A DNA stretch of 64,000 nucleotides from Glycomyces niveus. Its GTDB lineage: Bacteria; Actinomycetota; Actinomycetes; Mycobacteriales; Micromonosporaceae. Both the position numbers and the translations under genes were made by a program. This document shows, piece after piece, positions 9,361-17,525 of the stretch; position 1 is the first letter of the stretch, and each line of letters opens with the position of its first letter. The stretch covers positions 1 to 64,000 of the forward strand of contig NZ_JAGFNP010000014.1 in assembly GCF_017592475.1 (NCBI RefSeq), written 5' to 3'. The notes under the pieces were generated by a model, which saw only the letters and a program-made list of their open reading frames with translations, was not told where the DNA came from and searched no databases.

Positions 9361-10541
9361 GCGCCGCCAACCCCGAGCCCTCCCGCCTGCGGGGCCTCCT
9401 CCTCGTCGCCGGGCGCGAGATCCGCGTGCGCGGCCTGTCCAAGGCCAATATCGTCAGCCTCATCGTCACCGTCGTCATCGTCGGCGCCCTCGCCGCGCTC
9501 CCCACCCTCATCGGCGGGGACGACGGCGACGAGAAGATCGGCCTCGCCGGCGCCAACGCCGCAGCGATGCAGGCCCAGCTCGACGCCATGGGCGGCTTCG
9601 ACATCACCGTCTACGGCACCGCCGCCGAAGCCGAGCAGGCCGTCGAGGACGAGACCGTCGAGGCCGCCGTCGCCGACGGGTCGCTCTACAGCCGCGACGG
9701 CGTCGGCAACGAGCTCGAGACCCGGCTCGACGCCGCCTGGCAGGCCGCCGGCGTCCAGACGAACCTCGCGAACGCCGGCCTCTCCGACCAGGAGATCGCC
9801 GGGGCGCTCACCGTCAAGCCCCTCGAGTTCGTGACCCTCGAATCGGGCGGCGTCACCGGCCCGCTCGACTACTTCACCGGCCTCGTCATCTCCATCATCA
9901 TGTTCATGATGCTCATGACCCCGGTGCAGTACATCGCCATGGGCGTCGTCGAAGAGAAGTCCAGCCGCATCGTCGAGATCCTCCTGACCAGCCTCAAGCC
10001 CTGGCAGCTCCTGGGCGGCAAGGTCATCGGCCTCGGCGTGATCTCCCTGGTCAACCTCGTCGCCATGGTCGCGGTCGGCCTCGGCGTCTCGGCCGCCACC
10101 GGGATGCTCTCGGACCTGCCGCCGGGCACCGCCTCCGCGGCCGTCTCCACGGTCGGCTGGTGGCTCATCGCCTTCGCGCTCTTCGGGACCCTCGCCGGCG
10201 GCGTCGGCTCGCTCGTGTCGCGCCAGGAGGAGTCCGGGTCGGTCCTGACCCCGCTCATCATGTCGCTCACCGTCAGCTACATCGGCGCGATCTTCCTGCT
10301 GAACGCGCCCACCAGCACCTTCGCCGAGATCCTCTCGCTCGTGCCGCCGTTCTCGGCCATCGCGATGCCCACCCGCATGGCGATCGCCGACGTCCCCGCC
10401 TGGCAGATCGGCCTCTCCGCAGGACTGCTGGCCCTCGCGGCCGCCGGGGCGCTCGCGCTCGGCGCGCAGCTGTACAAGCGCAGCGTGCTGTTCACCGGCT
10501 CGCGCCTCAAGCTCTCGGAGGCGCTGCGCCGCGCCGCATGA
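9357..10541 (+). CDS. ABC-2 type exporter permease (NatB/YhaP-like)
   Basis: A 394-aa membrane protein. After a cytoplasmic N terminus of about 30 residues there is one helix (about 31-53), then an extracytoplasmic domain of roughly 130 residues, then five or six helices from residue 175 on. This is the ABC2_membrane_3 layout of NatB and YhaP. VVEEKSSRIVEILLTSLKPWQLLGGKVIG is the cytoplasmic coupling segment typical of the family. It is translationally coupled to the ATPase gene and ends just before a strong bidirectional terminator. Confidence 0.88.
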   Translation: MSAANPEPSRLRGLLLVAGREIRVRGLSKANIVSLIVTVVIVGALAALPTLIGGDDGDEKIGLAGANAAAMQAQLDAMGGFDITVYGTAAEAEQAVEDETVEAAVADGSLYSRDGVGNELETRLDAAWQAAGVQTNLANAGLSDQEIAGALTVKPLEFVTLESGGVTGPLDYFTGLVISIIMFMMLMTPVQYIAMGVVEEKSSRIVEILLTSLKPWQLLGGKVIGLGVISLVNLVAMVAVGLGVSAATGMLSDLPPGTASAAVSTVGWWLIAFALFGTLAGGVGSLVSRQEESGSVLTPLIMSLTVSYIGAIFLLNAPTSTFAEILSLVPPFSAIAMPTRMAIADVPAWQIGLSAGLLALAAAGALALGAQLYKRSVLFTGSRLKLSEALRRAA

Positions 10542-10548
10542 GCGCACG

Positions 10549-10583
10549 GAGAAGGGCCCGGGATTCGATCCCGGGCCCTTCTC
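10549..10583. terminator. bidirectional terminator, 16-bp perfect stem
   Basis: GAGAAGGGCCCGGGAT, a TCG loop, then its exact complement. It lies between two convergent genes, 7 bases after the exporter stop and 11 bases from the stop of the purine permease, so it can serve both. Confidence 0.85.
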
Positions 10584-10594
10584 GCTTGTCCTGC

Positions 10595-11965
10595 TTACTC
10601 CGTCAGGAACAGGAAGTACCCGGCCGAGGCGAGCATGAGCACCCACGCGATCGGGTGCACGTCGCGCCAGCGGCCCTTGGCGGCCATCATGATCGGGAAG
10701 AACACCAGGCCCAGGGCGATGCCGTTCGAGATCGAGTAGGTCAGCGGCATCGCGGCGACGATGAGGAACGCCGGGATCGCGTACTCGAGCTTCGCCCACT
10801 CGATCTCGCCGAGCGCCTTCGCCATAAGCACGCCCACGACGATGAGCGCGGGCGCGGTGACCGCCGGGTTGTTGGCGACCAGGCCGAACACCGGGAACGC
10901 CACGAGCGACACGATGAACCAGAAGCCGGTCGTCACCGCGGTCAGGCCGGTGCGGCCGCCGACGGAGACGCCCGCGGTGGACTCGATGTACGCGGTCGTG
11001 GTCGAGGTGCCGAGCACCGCGCCCGCCGACGTGGCGATCGAGTCGGTGGCGAGGGCGCGGCCCGCGCGCGGCAGCTTGCCGTCCTTGACGAGCCCGGCCT
11101 GCCCGGCGACGGCGAACAGCGTCCCGGCCGTGTCGAAGAAGTCCACGAACAGCATGGTCAGGATGACCGCGATCATGTGGACGGTGAACGCGTCCTCGAA
11201 GCCGGTGAACGCCGCGCCGAACGAGTCGAGGTTCGGGGTGAAGCCCTCGGCGAGCCGCAGGTCGATGACGCCGGTGAGGACGCCGACGACGAGGGTGGCG
11301 AGCATCCCGTAGAAGACGCCGCCCTTCCAGCCGAGGACCATGAACACGGCCGTCACGAGGAGGCCGAAGACCGTCAGCAGTACCGTGCCGTCGGTGAAGT
11401 CGCCGATGGTGACGAAGGTGGCCTCGGAGGCGACCACGACCTCGCCGCCCTTGAGGCCGATGAACGCGATGAACAGGCCGATGCCCGCCCCGACCGCGAG
11501 CTTCAGCTGCGCCGGGATCGCGTTCACGATCGCCTCGCGCGCACCGGTGACGGCGAGGACGAAGAACAGCACGCCCGATACGAACGTGCCGGTCAGCGCC
11601 GTCTGCCACGGGATGCCGAGGGTGAGGACCACGGTGAACGCGAAGAACGCGTTGAGGCCCATGCCGGGCGCGGTGGCGATCGGGTACTTGGCCCACAGGC
11701 CCATGATGAGGCAGCCGAGGGCCGAGGCCAGAGCGGTCGCGGTGAAGACCGCGCCGGGGTTCGGCGCGTCGACGCCGGCGGCGGAGAGTCCGAAGCTGAG
11801 GATGCCGGGGTTGACGGCGAGGATGTACGCCATCGCGAGGAAGGTCGTGGTCCCGGCGAGGACCTCGCGCTTCCAGTTGGTCTTGTTCTCGGTCATCCCG
11901 AAGAACCGGTCGACGCGGCCGGTCTGCGGCGCGTCCTGCTTCTCTTCTGTGGCGTCGGTGGCCAT
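10595..11965 (-). CDS. NCS2 family purine permease (AzgA/PbuG-like)
   Basis: A 456-aa membrane protein of the nucleobase:cation symporter-2 family, AzgA (hypoxanthine/guanine/adenine) branch. Visible family features are WKREVLAGTTTFLAMAYILAVNP near residues 32-54, the ATAPGMGLNAFFAFTV segment near 117-132, and FVDFFDTAGTLFAVAGQAG near 275-293, which carries substrate-contact residues in this family. It would import purine bases with protons. It is a single gene with its own upstream region and no purine-metabolism neighbour here. Confidence 0.92.
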   Translation of the reverse strand: MATDATEEKQDAPQTGRVDRFFGMTENKTNWKREVLAGTTTFLAMAYILAVNPGILSFGLSAAGVDAPNPGAVFTATALASALGCLIMGLWAKYPIATAPGMGLNAFFAFTVVLTLGIPWQTALTGTFVSGVLFFVLAVTGAREAIVNAIPAQLKLAVGAGIGLFIAFIGLKGGEVVVASEATFVTIGDFTDGTVLLTVFGLLVTAVFMVLGWKGGVFYGMLATLVVGVLTGVIDLRLAEGFTPNLDSFGAAFTGFEDAFTVHMIAVILTMLFVDFFDTAGTLFAVAGQAGLVKDGKLPRAGRALATDSIATSAGAVLGTSTTTAYIESTAGVSVGGRTGLTAVTTGFWFIVSLVAFPVFGLVANNPAVTAPALIVVGVLMAKALGEIEWAKLEYAIPAFLIVAAMPLTYSISNGIALGLVFFPIMMAAKGRWRDVHPIAWVLMLASAGYFLFLTE

Positions 11966-12141
11966 GTGGCGGGCACTCCTGTGCGGGCGTGGTGCGATGC
12001 CGGGCAGCTGGCACCTCGGAAAACAGGGTAACGGGGCAGGTACTGAACCTGCGGGTAATGTACCGGGTCCGCCGGGGAGAAGAAAGTGCTCGGGTCCTGC
12101 GAATGTGAGTTTTACGCACCCGATATGACGTGGAAAACAAG
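11966..12141. promoter_or_regulatory. upstream region of purine permease
   Basis: No gene seen. A small inverted repeat GCAGGT-actga-ACCTGC lies at about 12036-12052 and is followed by a pair of GGTAA motifs. I could not fit a purine riboswitch to it. Confidence 0.3.
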
Positions 12142-12182
12142 CGACGCCCCGGAGCCAAGGGGGGGACGGCTCCGGGGCGTCG
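12142..12182 (-). terminator. intrinsic terminator for the first LPXTG gene
   Basis: A 15-bp perfect stem (CGACGCCCCGGAGCC and complement, 11-base loop). Read on the minus strand it is followed by CTTGTTTTCC, a U-rich tract. It therefore ends transcription coming from the gene at 12356-13270. Confidence 0.75.
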
Positions 12183-12189
12183 ACTTAGG

Positions 12190-12225
12190 GTCGAGCCCCC
12201 GGTGGCAGGATTCCGGGGGCTCGAC
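12190..12225. terminator. second hairpin, 13-bp stem
   Basis: GTCGAGCCCCCGG, a 10-base loop and its exact complement, lying just upstream on the minus strand of the U-tailed terminator. The two hairpins form a tandem stop. The remaining bases to 12355 hold no gene that I can support. Confidence 0.5.
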
Positions 12226-12355
12226 AAGGACCGCACCGTCAAGCAGCGGGCGGTAGTCGCGGTCTCACTGCCCGACGAATCGGGCTTCCTGCCTTGAGAC
12301 AACTGCTAAACGCGACGGCGACTCGGCCGGTTGCATAACAGTTGGGTAACGGCCA

Positions 12356-13270
12356 CTACGCCCCTTCGGCTTCGCGGCGGCGGCTCATGAACACGAGGAT
12401 CACCGCGCCGGCCACCAGGAGCACGCCGGCAGCGGCGAGCACCCAGGCGAGCGGCGAACCGGTGATGGGCAGCGACGAGCCCGGCTTGGTCGTGGACTGC
12501 TGCGGCGCTGAGGTCGTGGCGGCCGGGCTGGAGGACTGCTCGCCGGGGCTCGAGGACTGCTCCCCCGAGCTGGACGGCTCGTCCTCGGTGGTCGGCTCTT
12601 CGCCGGGGCTCGAGGGCTCGTCCTCCGTGGTGGGCTCTTCGCCCGGACTGGAGGGCTCGTCCTCGGTCGTCGGCTCCTCACCGGGGCTGGACGGTTCGTC
12701 CTCGGTGGTGGGCTCGTCGGGGCTGGACGGTTCGTCCTCGGTGGTGGGCTCTTCAGACGGGGTCTCCTCGTCCGGCTCGTCCTCGGTGGCCGGGCAGGTG
12801 TGGGTGAGGTTGAACTGCGGCTCCTTGTCGCCGCCCTTCTTCTTGTCGTCGTCGACGAGGTCCACTTCGGCGTCGGCGTCGATGAGGGTCAGGCCGGCGG
12901 GCGTGATGATGTACGCCTTGTTGTCGCCGCTGCCGCTGACGATGCCGCCGTCCGCGTTCGTGTCGTAGCGCAGGACGTTGCCGTCCTCGTCCTGGAAGAC
13001 GGCCTCGATGTACTTGAAGTTCCCTTCCGCCGGAACGGAGTTCGGCAGCACGAACACCCAGCCGTCGAGCCAGGCCGCGGTGCTGTCGGGGATCTGGTCG
13101 CAGCTGCGGTCCGAGAAGCCCGCGGCGGTCGTGGGCACGTTGCCGGGGTTGATCGAGATGGTGTCGTAGCCGTCCGCGAGCGCGGGAACGGCGAAGGCGA
13201 GCGCAATGGCTCCGGTGAGGCCCGCGCCGGCCGCGGCGGCGAGGGTCGTGTGTCGGCGTGTGAATCGCAA
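12356..13270 (-). CDS. LPXTG-anchored secreted protein with Pro/Ser/Glu repeat stalk (paralogue 1)
   Basis: A 304-aa exported wall protein of unknown function. Residues 1-32 form a signal peptide ending ...VPALA. Residues 33-155 form a globular domain with the motifs NPGNVPTTA, DGWVFVLPN, AEGNFKY, SGSGDNKAYI and FNLTHTCP. Residues about 160-250 are a stalk of repeats of EEPTTEDEPSSPG. The C terminus has LPITG, a hydrophobic helix and an RRR tail, the standard sortase signal. The globular domain is shared with the two genes upstream on the same strand, so the family arose by tandem duplication. Two cysteines of the domain (SCDQIP and THTCP) could form a disulfide. No sortase gene is in the window. 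Confidence 0.85.
   Translation of the reverse strand: MRFTRRHTTLAAAAGAGLTGAIALAFAVPALADGYDTISINPGNVPTTAAGFSDRSCDQIPDSTAAWLDGWVFVLPNSVPAEGNFKYIEAVFQDEDGNVLRYDTNADGGIVSGSGDNKAYIITPAGLTLIDADAEVDLVDDDKKKGGDKEPQFNLTHTCPATEDEPDEETPSEEPTTEDEPSSPDEPTTEDEPSSPGEEPTTEDEPSSPGEEPTTEDEPSSPGEEPTTEDEPSSSGEQSSSPGEQSSSPAATTSAPQQSTTKPGSSLPITGSPLAWVLAAAGVLLVAGAVILVFMSRRREAEGA
12569..12757. repeat. 39-bp tandem repeats encoding the protein stalk
   Basis: About five imperfect copies of a 39-base unit, one of them 36 bases, encode the EPTTEDEPSSPG-type units of the wall protein. Differences are mostly silent, so protein sequence is kept. Boundaries are approximate. Confidence 0.75.
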
Positions 13271-13469
13271 GGGAGTCTCCGTGATGGGAATGGTCGGAGC
13301 GGTCGAAAGCGCCGGATTTCAACCGTTTCGTCTGCGGCGGAACCGCATTCGAGGATGGGCACTCCTTTAACGCGGCGGGGGGCGGGCGCGTTGCGCCGCT
13401 TTCGGCCGACACGGGTCTCACCCGAACGGCTGACCTGCGTTAACGTCTCGAACCGCCGCAGAAACGACA

Positions 13470-13497
13470 CCGCCCCCGGGGAGGTCCCCGGGGGCGG
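13470..13497 (-). terminator. terminator after LPXTG paralogue 2
   Basis: CCGCCCCCGGGG, loop AGGT, and exact complement (12-bp stem), 21 bases past the stop of the gene at 13519-14229. A TCGTTT stretch follows on the minus strand. The rest of 13271-13518 is the leader of paralogue 1, with no gene seen. Confidence 0.7.
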
Positions 13498-13518
13498 CGC
13501 GTCGGTTCGCTTCGCGGA

Positions 13519-14229
13519 CTACCAGTCCTGGGCCTCGCGGCGGCGGCGCATGACCATGTAGATCGCGGCGCCGCCCGCGGCGAGGGCCGCGGCGGAGACG
13601 AGGGCGATGGTCAGCGGGGTGCCGGTGGTCGGCAGGGTCGAGCCGGCGGGGCTGGTCGAGGCCTCGCCGGGCGTGCCGCTCTCACCGGGGGTCTCCGAGC
13701 TCGGGCTCGAGGACTCCTCGCCGGGGGAGGACGGCTCCTCTCCGGGGCTGCTGGGCTCCTCCTCGGTCGGCTCGCCGGGGCAGGTGTGGGTCAGGTTGAA
13801 CTGGGCGCCCTCGTCGGGGTCCTCGACCTCGGCCTCGGCGTCGACCAGGGTCCAGCCGGCGGGGGCCAGGATGTAGGCCTTGTTGTCGCCGGAGCCGTCG
13901 ACGATCGCGCCGTCGCCGTCGGTGCTGAGGACGTGCTCGTCGCCCTCGGCGTCCTCGTAGGTCGCGGTCACGGAGATGAAGTTGCCCTCCGCGCCGGCGG
14001 CGGCGGGGAGCACGAAGACCCAGCCGTCGATGTCCGCCGCGATGTCGGCGGGCAGGTTCTCACAGGAGTTCTCGAACTCCCCGGCGGTCGTGGGCACGTT
14101 GCCGGGGTTGATGGGGATGGTGACGATCGCGGCCTGCGCGGCCGAGGCGATGGCGAGCGAGCCGACCAGGCCCGCCGCCGCACTGAGGCCGAGAAGGCCC
14201 GTCTGCTTGAAGGATTGCTTGAGTTCCAC
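13519..14229 (-). CDS. LPXTG-anchored secreted protein (paralogue 2)
   Basis: A 236-aa exported wall protein of unknown function. I chose the GTG giving VELKQSFKQTGLLGL because GGAG lies 7-8 bases upstream; a longer frame adds 33 residues with no signal-peptide character. The signal peptide ends ...AAQA. The domain NPGNVPTTAGEF, DGWVFVLPAAAGAEGNF, DGSGDNKAYI and FNLTHTCPG matches the neighbours. A short Ser/Pro/Glu-rich stalk follows, then LPTTG, a hydrophobic helix and RRRRE. It lies between paralogues 1 and 3, each with its own hairpin terminator, so they look like separate transcription units. Confidence 0.85.
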   Translation of the reverse strand: MELKQSFKQTGLLGLSAAAGLVGSLAIASAAQAAIVTIPINPGNVPTTAGEFENSCENLPADIAADIDGWVFVLPAAAGAEGNFISVTATYEDAEGDEHVLSTDGDGAIVDGSGDNKAYILAPAGWTLVDAEAEVEDPDEGAQFNLTHTCPGEPTEEEPSSPGEEPSSPGEESSSPSSETPGESGTPGEASTSPAGSTLPTTGTPLTIALVSAAALAAGGAAIYMVMRRRREAQDW

Positions 14230-14427
14230 TGGGGAAGGCTCCGTTTTCCGTCTGCCAAAGGAAACGAATGTGCCGGATTCGTGATGGGCACTGCCATCAC
14301 GCTCAAGGGGAATCCGAGGTTGCAACACATTCGCATAACGAAGCCCGGCCGTTCGACGGAGCGTCAGAGCGCGGGGAAGTCGGCGCTTCGGGGTATCTGC
14401 GCCGCAAGGGAACCGGTGCGGACACGG

Positions 14428-14460
14428 CAGTGCCCCCGCGGTAGGGCCGCGGGGGCACTG
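14428..14460 (-). terminator. terminator after paralogue 3
   Basis: CAGTGCCCCCGCGG, 5-base loop, exact complement (14-bp stem), about 50 bases beyond the stop of the gene at 14512-14991. There is no U-run. The rest of 14230-14511 is the leader of paralogue 2; I see no gene in it. Confidence 0.65.
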
Positions 14461-14511
14461 GCTGCCGTGATCGGCGCGGCGGAGGTGATCAGGCTCCGGC
14501 GCCGCGAGACG

Positions 14512-14991
14512 CTAGCGCGGGAAGCCGCCGCGCGGCTTGCCCGGGCAGGTGTGCGTCAGGTTGAAGAACGCGTCGTCGTCGGGGTCCTCCACCTCGGCCT
14601 CGGCGTCGATGAGGGTCCAGCCCGGGGGCGAGACGATGTAGGCCTTGTTGTCGCCCGAGCCGTCGACGATGCCGCCGTCGCTGCCGGTGTCGAGGACGTG
14701 CGGGTCGCCGTCGCCGTCCTCGAAGAGCGCGGTCACCGAGATGAAGTTGCCCTCGGCGCCGGCGGATGCGGGGAGGACGAACACCCAGCCGTCCTCGGTC
14801 TTGGCGATGTCGTCGGGCGGGATGTTGTCGCAGGACTGCGTCTGGAACTCGGCGGCGGTGGTGGGCACGTTGCCCTCGTTGATGAAGATCGTCTCGACCG
14901 CCGCGAGGGCGGGCGAGGGGAGCGCGAAGGCGCCGAACACCCCCGCGGAGACGGCGACGCCCGTAGTGATGGATTTGACCGTGTGTCGCAT
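14512..14991 (-). CDS. secreted protein of the same family, without wall anchor (paralogue 3)
   Basis: A 159-aa exported protein. The start ATG (MRHTVKSITTG) follows GGAAGG; the longer frame upstream has no signal features. A signal peptide ends ...SPALA. The mature part is just the shared domain: NEGNVPTTAAEF, QSCDNIP, DGWVFVLPASAGAEGNF, DGSGDNKAYI and FNLTHTCPG. It stops nine residues after THTCPG, with no stalk, LPXTG or hydrophobic tail. It is therefore released or held by other means. This could be a natural free form or a truncated copy; the clean stop and its own terminator favour a real short gene. Confidence 0.8.
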   Translation of the reverse strand: MRHTVKSITTGVAVSAGVFGAFALPSPALAAVETIFINEGNVPTTAAEFQTQSCDNIPPDDIAKTEDGWVFVLPASAGAEGNFISVTALFEDGDGDPHVLDTGSDGGIVDGSGDNKAYIVSPPGWTLIDAEAEVEDPDDDAFFNLTHTCPGKPRGGFPR

Positions 14992-15119
14992 GTCGATTAC
15001 CTTCCGTTGTCGGTCGATTGCAGAGGGGAATGTACCGACACTCTGGAGCAATGCGGTCTGAAATGGACTATGAAAACGTTGTAGCGCCGCCGATCGGTCC
15101 ACCGGCGGGGCGCCGGGAC

Positions 15120-15147
15120 TGGACAAAGGCGGGAGATCCTATAGGAT
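15120..15147 (+). promoter_or_regulatory. leaderless promoter of the fucosidase gene
   Basis: TGGACA (15120-15125), 16-base spacer, TAGGAT (15142-15147), then seven bases to the ATG at 15155. There is no ribosome site, so the mRNA probably starts at the initiator codon. Confidence 0.6.
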
Positions 15148-15150
15148 CTC
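15133..15150. promoter_or_regulatory. perfect 18-bp palindrome over the -10 box (operator)
   Basis: GAGATCCTATAGGATCTC is its own reverse complement and covers the whole -10 element of the GH95 promoter. A dimeric repressor bound here would block RNA polymerase. The short TATA-centred form is compatible with a GntR-type regulator, but the regulator is not in the window and the family is a guess. Confidence 0.6.
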
Positions 15151-15154
15151 GGGC

Positions 15155-17407
15155 ATGGCAGCAGCATTGAAGCTCACCTACGACACCGCCCCCGACGCCT
15201 GGCACGAAGGCCTCCCGATCGGGGAAGGCCGCATCGGCGCGATGCTCTGGGGCCCCCGGATCGAACTCAACGAGGACGGCTTCTGGGCGGGCGACGGCTC
15301 ATGGAGCGTCCCCGAAGGCGCCGAAGGCCTCGCGGCCCAGGCCGCCGAAGCGGTCCGCCGCGGCGACTACGTCGCCGCCGACCAGCTCGTGACCGGCATG
15401 ACCGGCGAGGAGTGCGACGCCTACCAGCCCGCCGGCGCCTTCGTCGTGACCCACTCCGGCGACGCCGGTCCCGAGCGGCGTGAACTCGATCTGCGCGACG
15501 GCGTCGCCACGATCGAGCGCGGCCGCGTCCGCCAGGAGGCCCTCGCCTCCGCCGTCCACCAGGTCATCGCCCTGCGCTGGACCGCCGCCGCACCCTTCGA
15601 CCTCGACCTGCGCTTCGAATGGCCTCATGAAGGCGGCACGATCGCCGCCGGCGCCGCCGAACTCGACGTCACCGGTCGCGCGCCCGTGAGCGTCGCCGGC
15701 GGCGTCCCCGACTACTCCCGCACCGAAGGCGTGCGGCGGCTCGGCCTCAACGCCCAGCTGCGCTGCGACGGCGACCTCGCCGGAACCGAAGGCGGCCACC
15801 GCTTCACCGGCTGCCGCAGCGTCGAGGTCTACCTCGCCCTCCGCTCCGACACCGACGAGGCGACCGCGCTCGACGCCGCCCGCGCCGAAGCCCGGCAGGC
15901 CGCCGCTGCGGGCTGGCAGACCCTCTTCGACACCCACATCGCCGCGCACCGCGAGGTCATGGACCGCGTCGCGCTCGACCTGAACCCACAGGGGGCTGTG
16001 GACGACGACGCCACCACGGCCGAGCGACTGCACCGCCGCGCCGCCGGCGGCCAGGACGAGGACCTCGCCGTGCTCGCGTTCCAGTTCGGCCGCTACCTCC
16101 TCATCGGCTCCTCCAGGGCCGGCACCCAGCCCGCGAACCTCCAGGGCATCTGGAACCACCACGTCACCCCGCCGTGGAACTGCGACTACACCACGAACAT
16201 CAACGTGGAGATGAACTACTGGCCCGCCGAGACCTGCGCGCTCCCCGAGTTCCACGAGCCGCTGTTCGACCTCGTCGGCGACCTCGCGCGCACCGGTGTC
16301 GAGACCGCGCGCCGCCTCTACGACGCGGGCGGCTGGTGCTGCCACCACAACACCGACTACTGGCGCACCACGGTCCCCGTGCAGGGGCGCGCGTGCTGGC
16401 AGAACTGGCCCATGGCCGGCCTGTGGCTCTCGATGCACCTCGCCGAGCGCTGGCGCTTCTCGCGCGACGAGGAGTTCCTGGCCGACCGCCTGCCGATCGC
16501 CCTGGGCGCGGCCCGGTTCGCGTTCGACCGCCTCTCCGAGGGCAAGGACGGCACGCTCGTCACCAGCCCCGCCACCAGCCCCGAGAACGAATTCGTCACC
16601 CCCGAAGGGAACTCGGCGGTCGACGAGTCCACCGGCATGGACGCGACCCTCGTGCGCGAGCTGTTCGCCTTCGTCCTCGAAGCCGCCGACGTGGTCGCCG
16701 AGACCCTGCACGGCGACGACCTCCAGCTCGTCGAAGGCATCAGAGAGGCCATGCCGCGCCTGGCCGGGGCGAAGATCGGCGCCGACGGACGGCTCCTCGA
16801 ATGGGCCGACGAGCGCGAGGAGTCCGAACCGCACCACCGGCACGTCTCGCACCTGTACGGGGTGTACCCCGGCGCCTCGTTCGCGGACGCGCCCGAACTG
16901 CTCGACGCCGCCCGCAAGAGCCTCGAAGCGCGCGGCGACGCCGGCACCGGCTGGTCCCTCGCGTGGAAGACCGCCCTGTGGGCCCGCCTCGGCGACGGCG
17001 ACCGGGCGCACCAACTGCTCGGCGAGTTCCTGACGCCCGTGGGCTTCCGCGGCGAAGGCGAGTACGCCGACGGCGGCGTCTACGCCTCGCTGCTGTGCGC
17101 CCATCCGCCGTTCCAGATCGACGGGAACTTCGGCACGACCGCCGCGATCGCCGAGATGCTCGTCCAGTCCCACCGCACCGCCGACGGCGCGCCCGTCCTC
17201 GACCTGCTGCCCGCGCTGCCGAGTGCCTGGCCCGAAGGGGAGGTTCGCGGCCTGCGCGCCCGCGGCGGGGTCACGATCGAGCGGCTCGCCTGGAGCGGCG
17301 GCCGGGCGACCGAGCTGACCCTGGTGGCCGCCTGCGACACCACCGTCGTCGTCGACGGCGCAGCGGTCCGCCTCGCCGAAGGCGAACGCTGGACCGCGAA
17401 GTTCTGA
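15155..17407 (+). CDS. GH95 family alpha-L-fucosidase / alpha-L-galactosidase
   Basis: A 750-aa glycoside hydrolase of family 95, acting by inversion on terminal alpha-1,2-linked fucose or related sugars. Landmarks: QPANLQGIWNHHVTPPWNC, then TNINVEMNYW with Asn348 and Asn350, TSPENEF with Glu477, and FQIDGNFG with Asp656. By motif these match Asn421, Asn423, Glu566 and Asp766 of the Bifidobacterium enzyme AfcA, so the active site is complete. There is no signal peptide, so it acts on imported oligosaccharides in the cytoplasm. The N-terminal LPIGEGRIGAMLWG stretch is typical of the family's beta domain. It is a stand-alone gene with an operator over its promoter, suggesting sugar-induced expression. 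Confidence 0.92.
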   Translation: MAAALKLTYDTAPDAWHEGLPIGEGRIGAMLWGPRIELNEDGFWAGDGSWSVPEGAEGLAAQAAEAVRRGDYVAADQLVTGMTGEECDAYQPAGAFVVTHSGDAGPERRELDLRDGVATIERGRVRQEALASAVHQVIALRWTAAAPFDLDLRFEWPHEGGTIAAGAAELDVTGRAPVSVAGGVPDYSRTEGVRRLGLNAQLRCDGDLAGTEGGHRFTGCRSVEVYLALRSDTDEATALDAARAEARQAAAAGWQTLFDTHIAAHREVMDRVALDLNPQGAVDDDATTAERLHRRAAGGQDEDLAVLAFQFGRYLLIGSSRAGTQPANLQGIWNHHVTPPWNCDYTTNINVEMNYWPAETCALPEFHEPLFDLVGDLARTGVETARRLYDAGGWCCHHNTDYWRTTVPVQGRACWQNWPMAGLWLSMHLAERWRFSRDEEFLADRLPIALGAARFAFDRLSEGKDGTLVTSPATSPENEFVTPEGNSAVDESTGMDATLVRELFAFVLEAADVVAETLHGDDLQLVEGIREAMPRLAGAKIGADGRLLEWADEREESEPHHRHVSHLYGVYPGASFADAPELLDAARKSLEARGDAGTGWSLAWKTALWARLGDGDRAHQLLGEFLTPVGFRGEGEYADGGVYASLLCAHPPFQIDGNFGTTAAIAEMLVQSHRTADGAPVLDLLPALPSAWPEGEVRGLRARGGVTIERLAWSGGRATELTLVAACDTTVVVDGAAVRLAEGERWTAKF

Positions 17408-17424
17408 GCAGCACAAGGGTTTAC

Positions 17425-17471
17425 GAGTGCACCGGTCTTAGGAGTGCACTGGTTTTAGGAATGCACAGGGG
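17425..17471. repeat. 17-bp tandem repeat, nearly three copies
   Basis: Units GAGTGCACCGGTCTTAG, GAGTGCACTGGTTTTAG and a partial GAATGCACAGGGGA follow the fucosidase stop. The copies differ at two to three bases. They lie just before the terminator. Confidence 0.7.
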
Positions 17472-17501
17472 AGCGGCCGGAGCCATGAGGCTCCGGCCGC
17501 T
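17472..17501. terminator. bidirectional terminator, 13-bp stem
   Basis: AGCGGCCGGAGCC, loop ATGA, exact complement. It separates the convergent fucosidase gene and the small secreted protein gene at 17526. Confidence 0.8.
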
Positions 17502-17525
17502 TGGGTATGAAGGCCCGCGGCTGCG

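Noticed and set aside
11966..12141. Purine riboswitch upstream of the NCS2 permease
   Set aside because: The conserved three-stem junction and loop sequences of that riboswitch could not be found.
9309..12302. 997-codon minus-strand frame across the exporter and purine permease
   Set aside because: The exporter genes (plus) and the NCS2 permease in another minus frame are clear; this frame gives Arg/His/Gly-rich text with no domain.
15299..17416. 705-codon minus-strand frame opposite the fucosidase gene
   Set aside because: GH95 motifs are all on the plus strand; the opposite frame is a GC shadow.
17425..17473. Possible CRISPR array
   Set aside because: The repeats are 17 bp, directly adjacent without spacers, and no cas genes are present.
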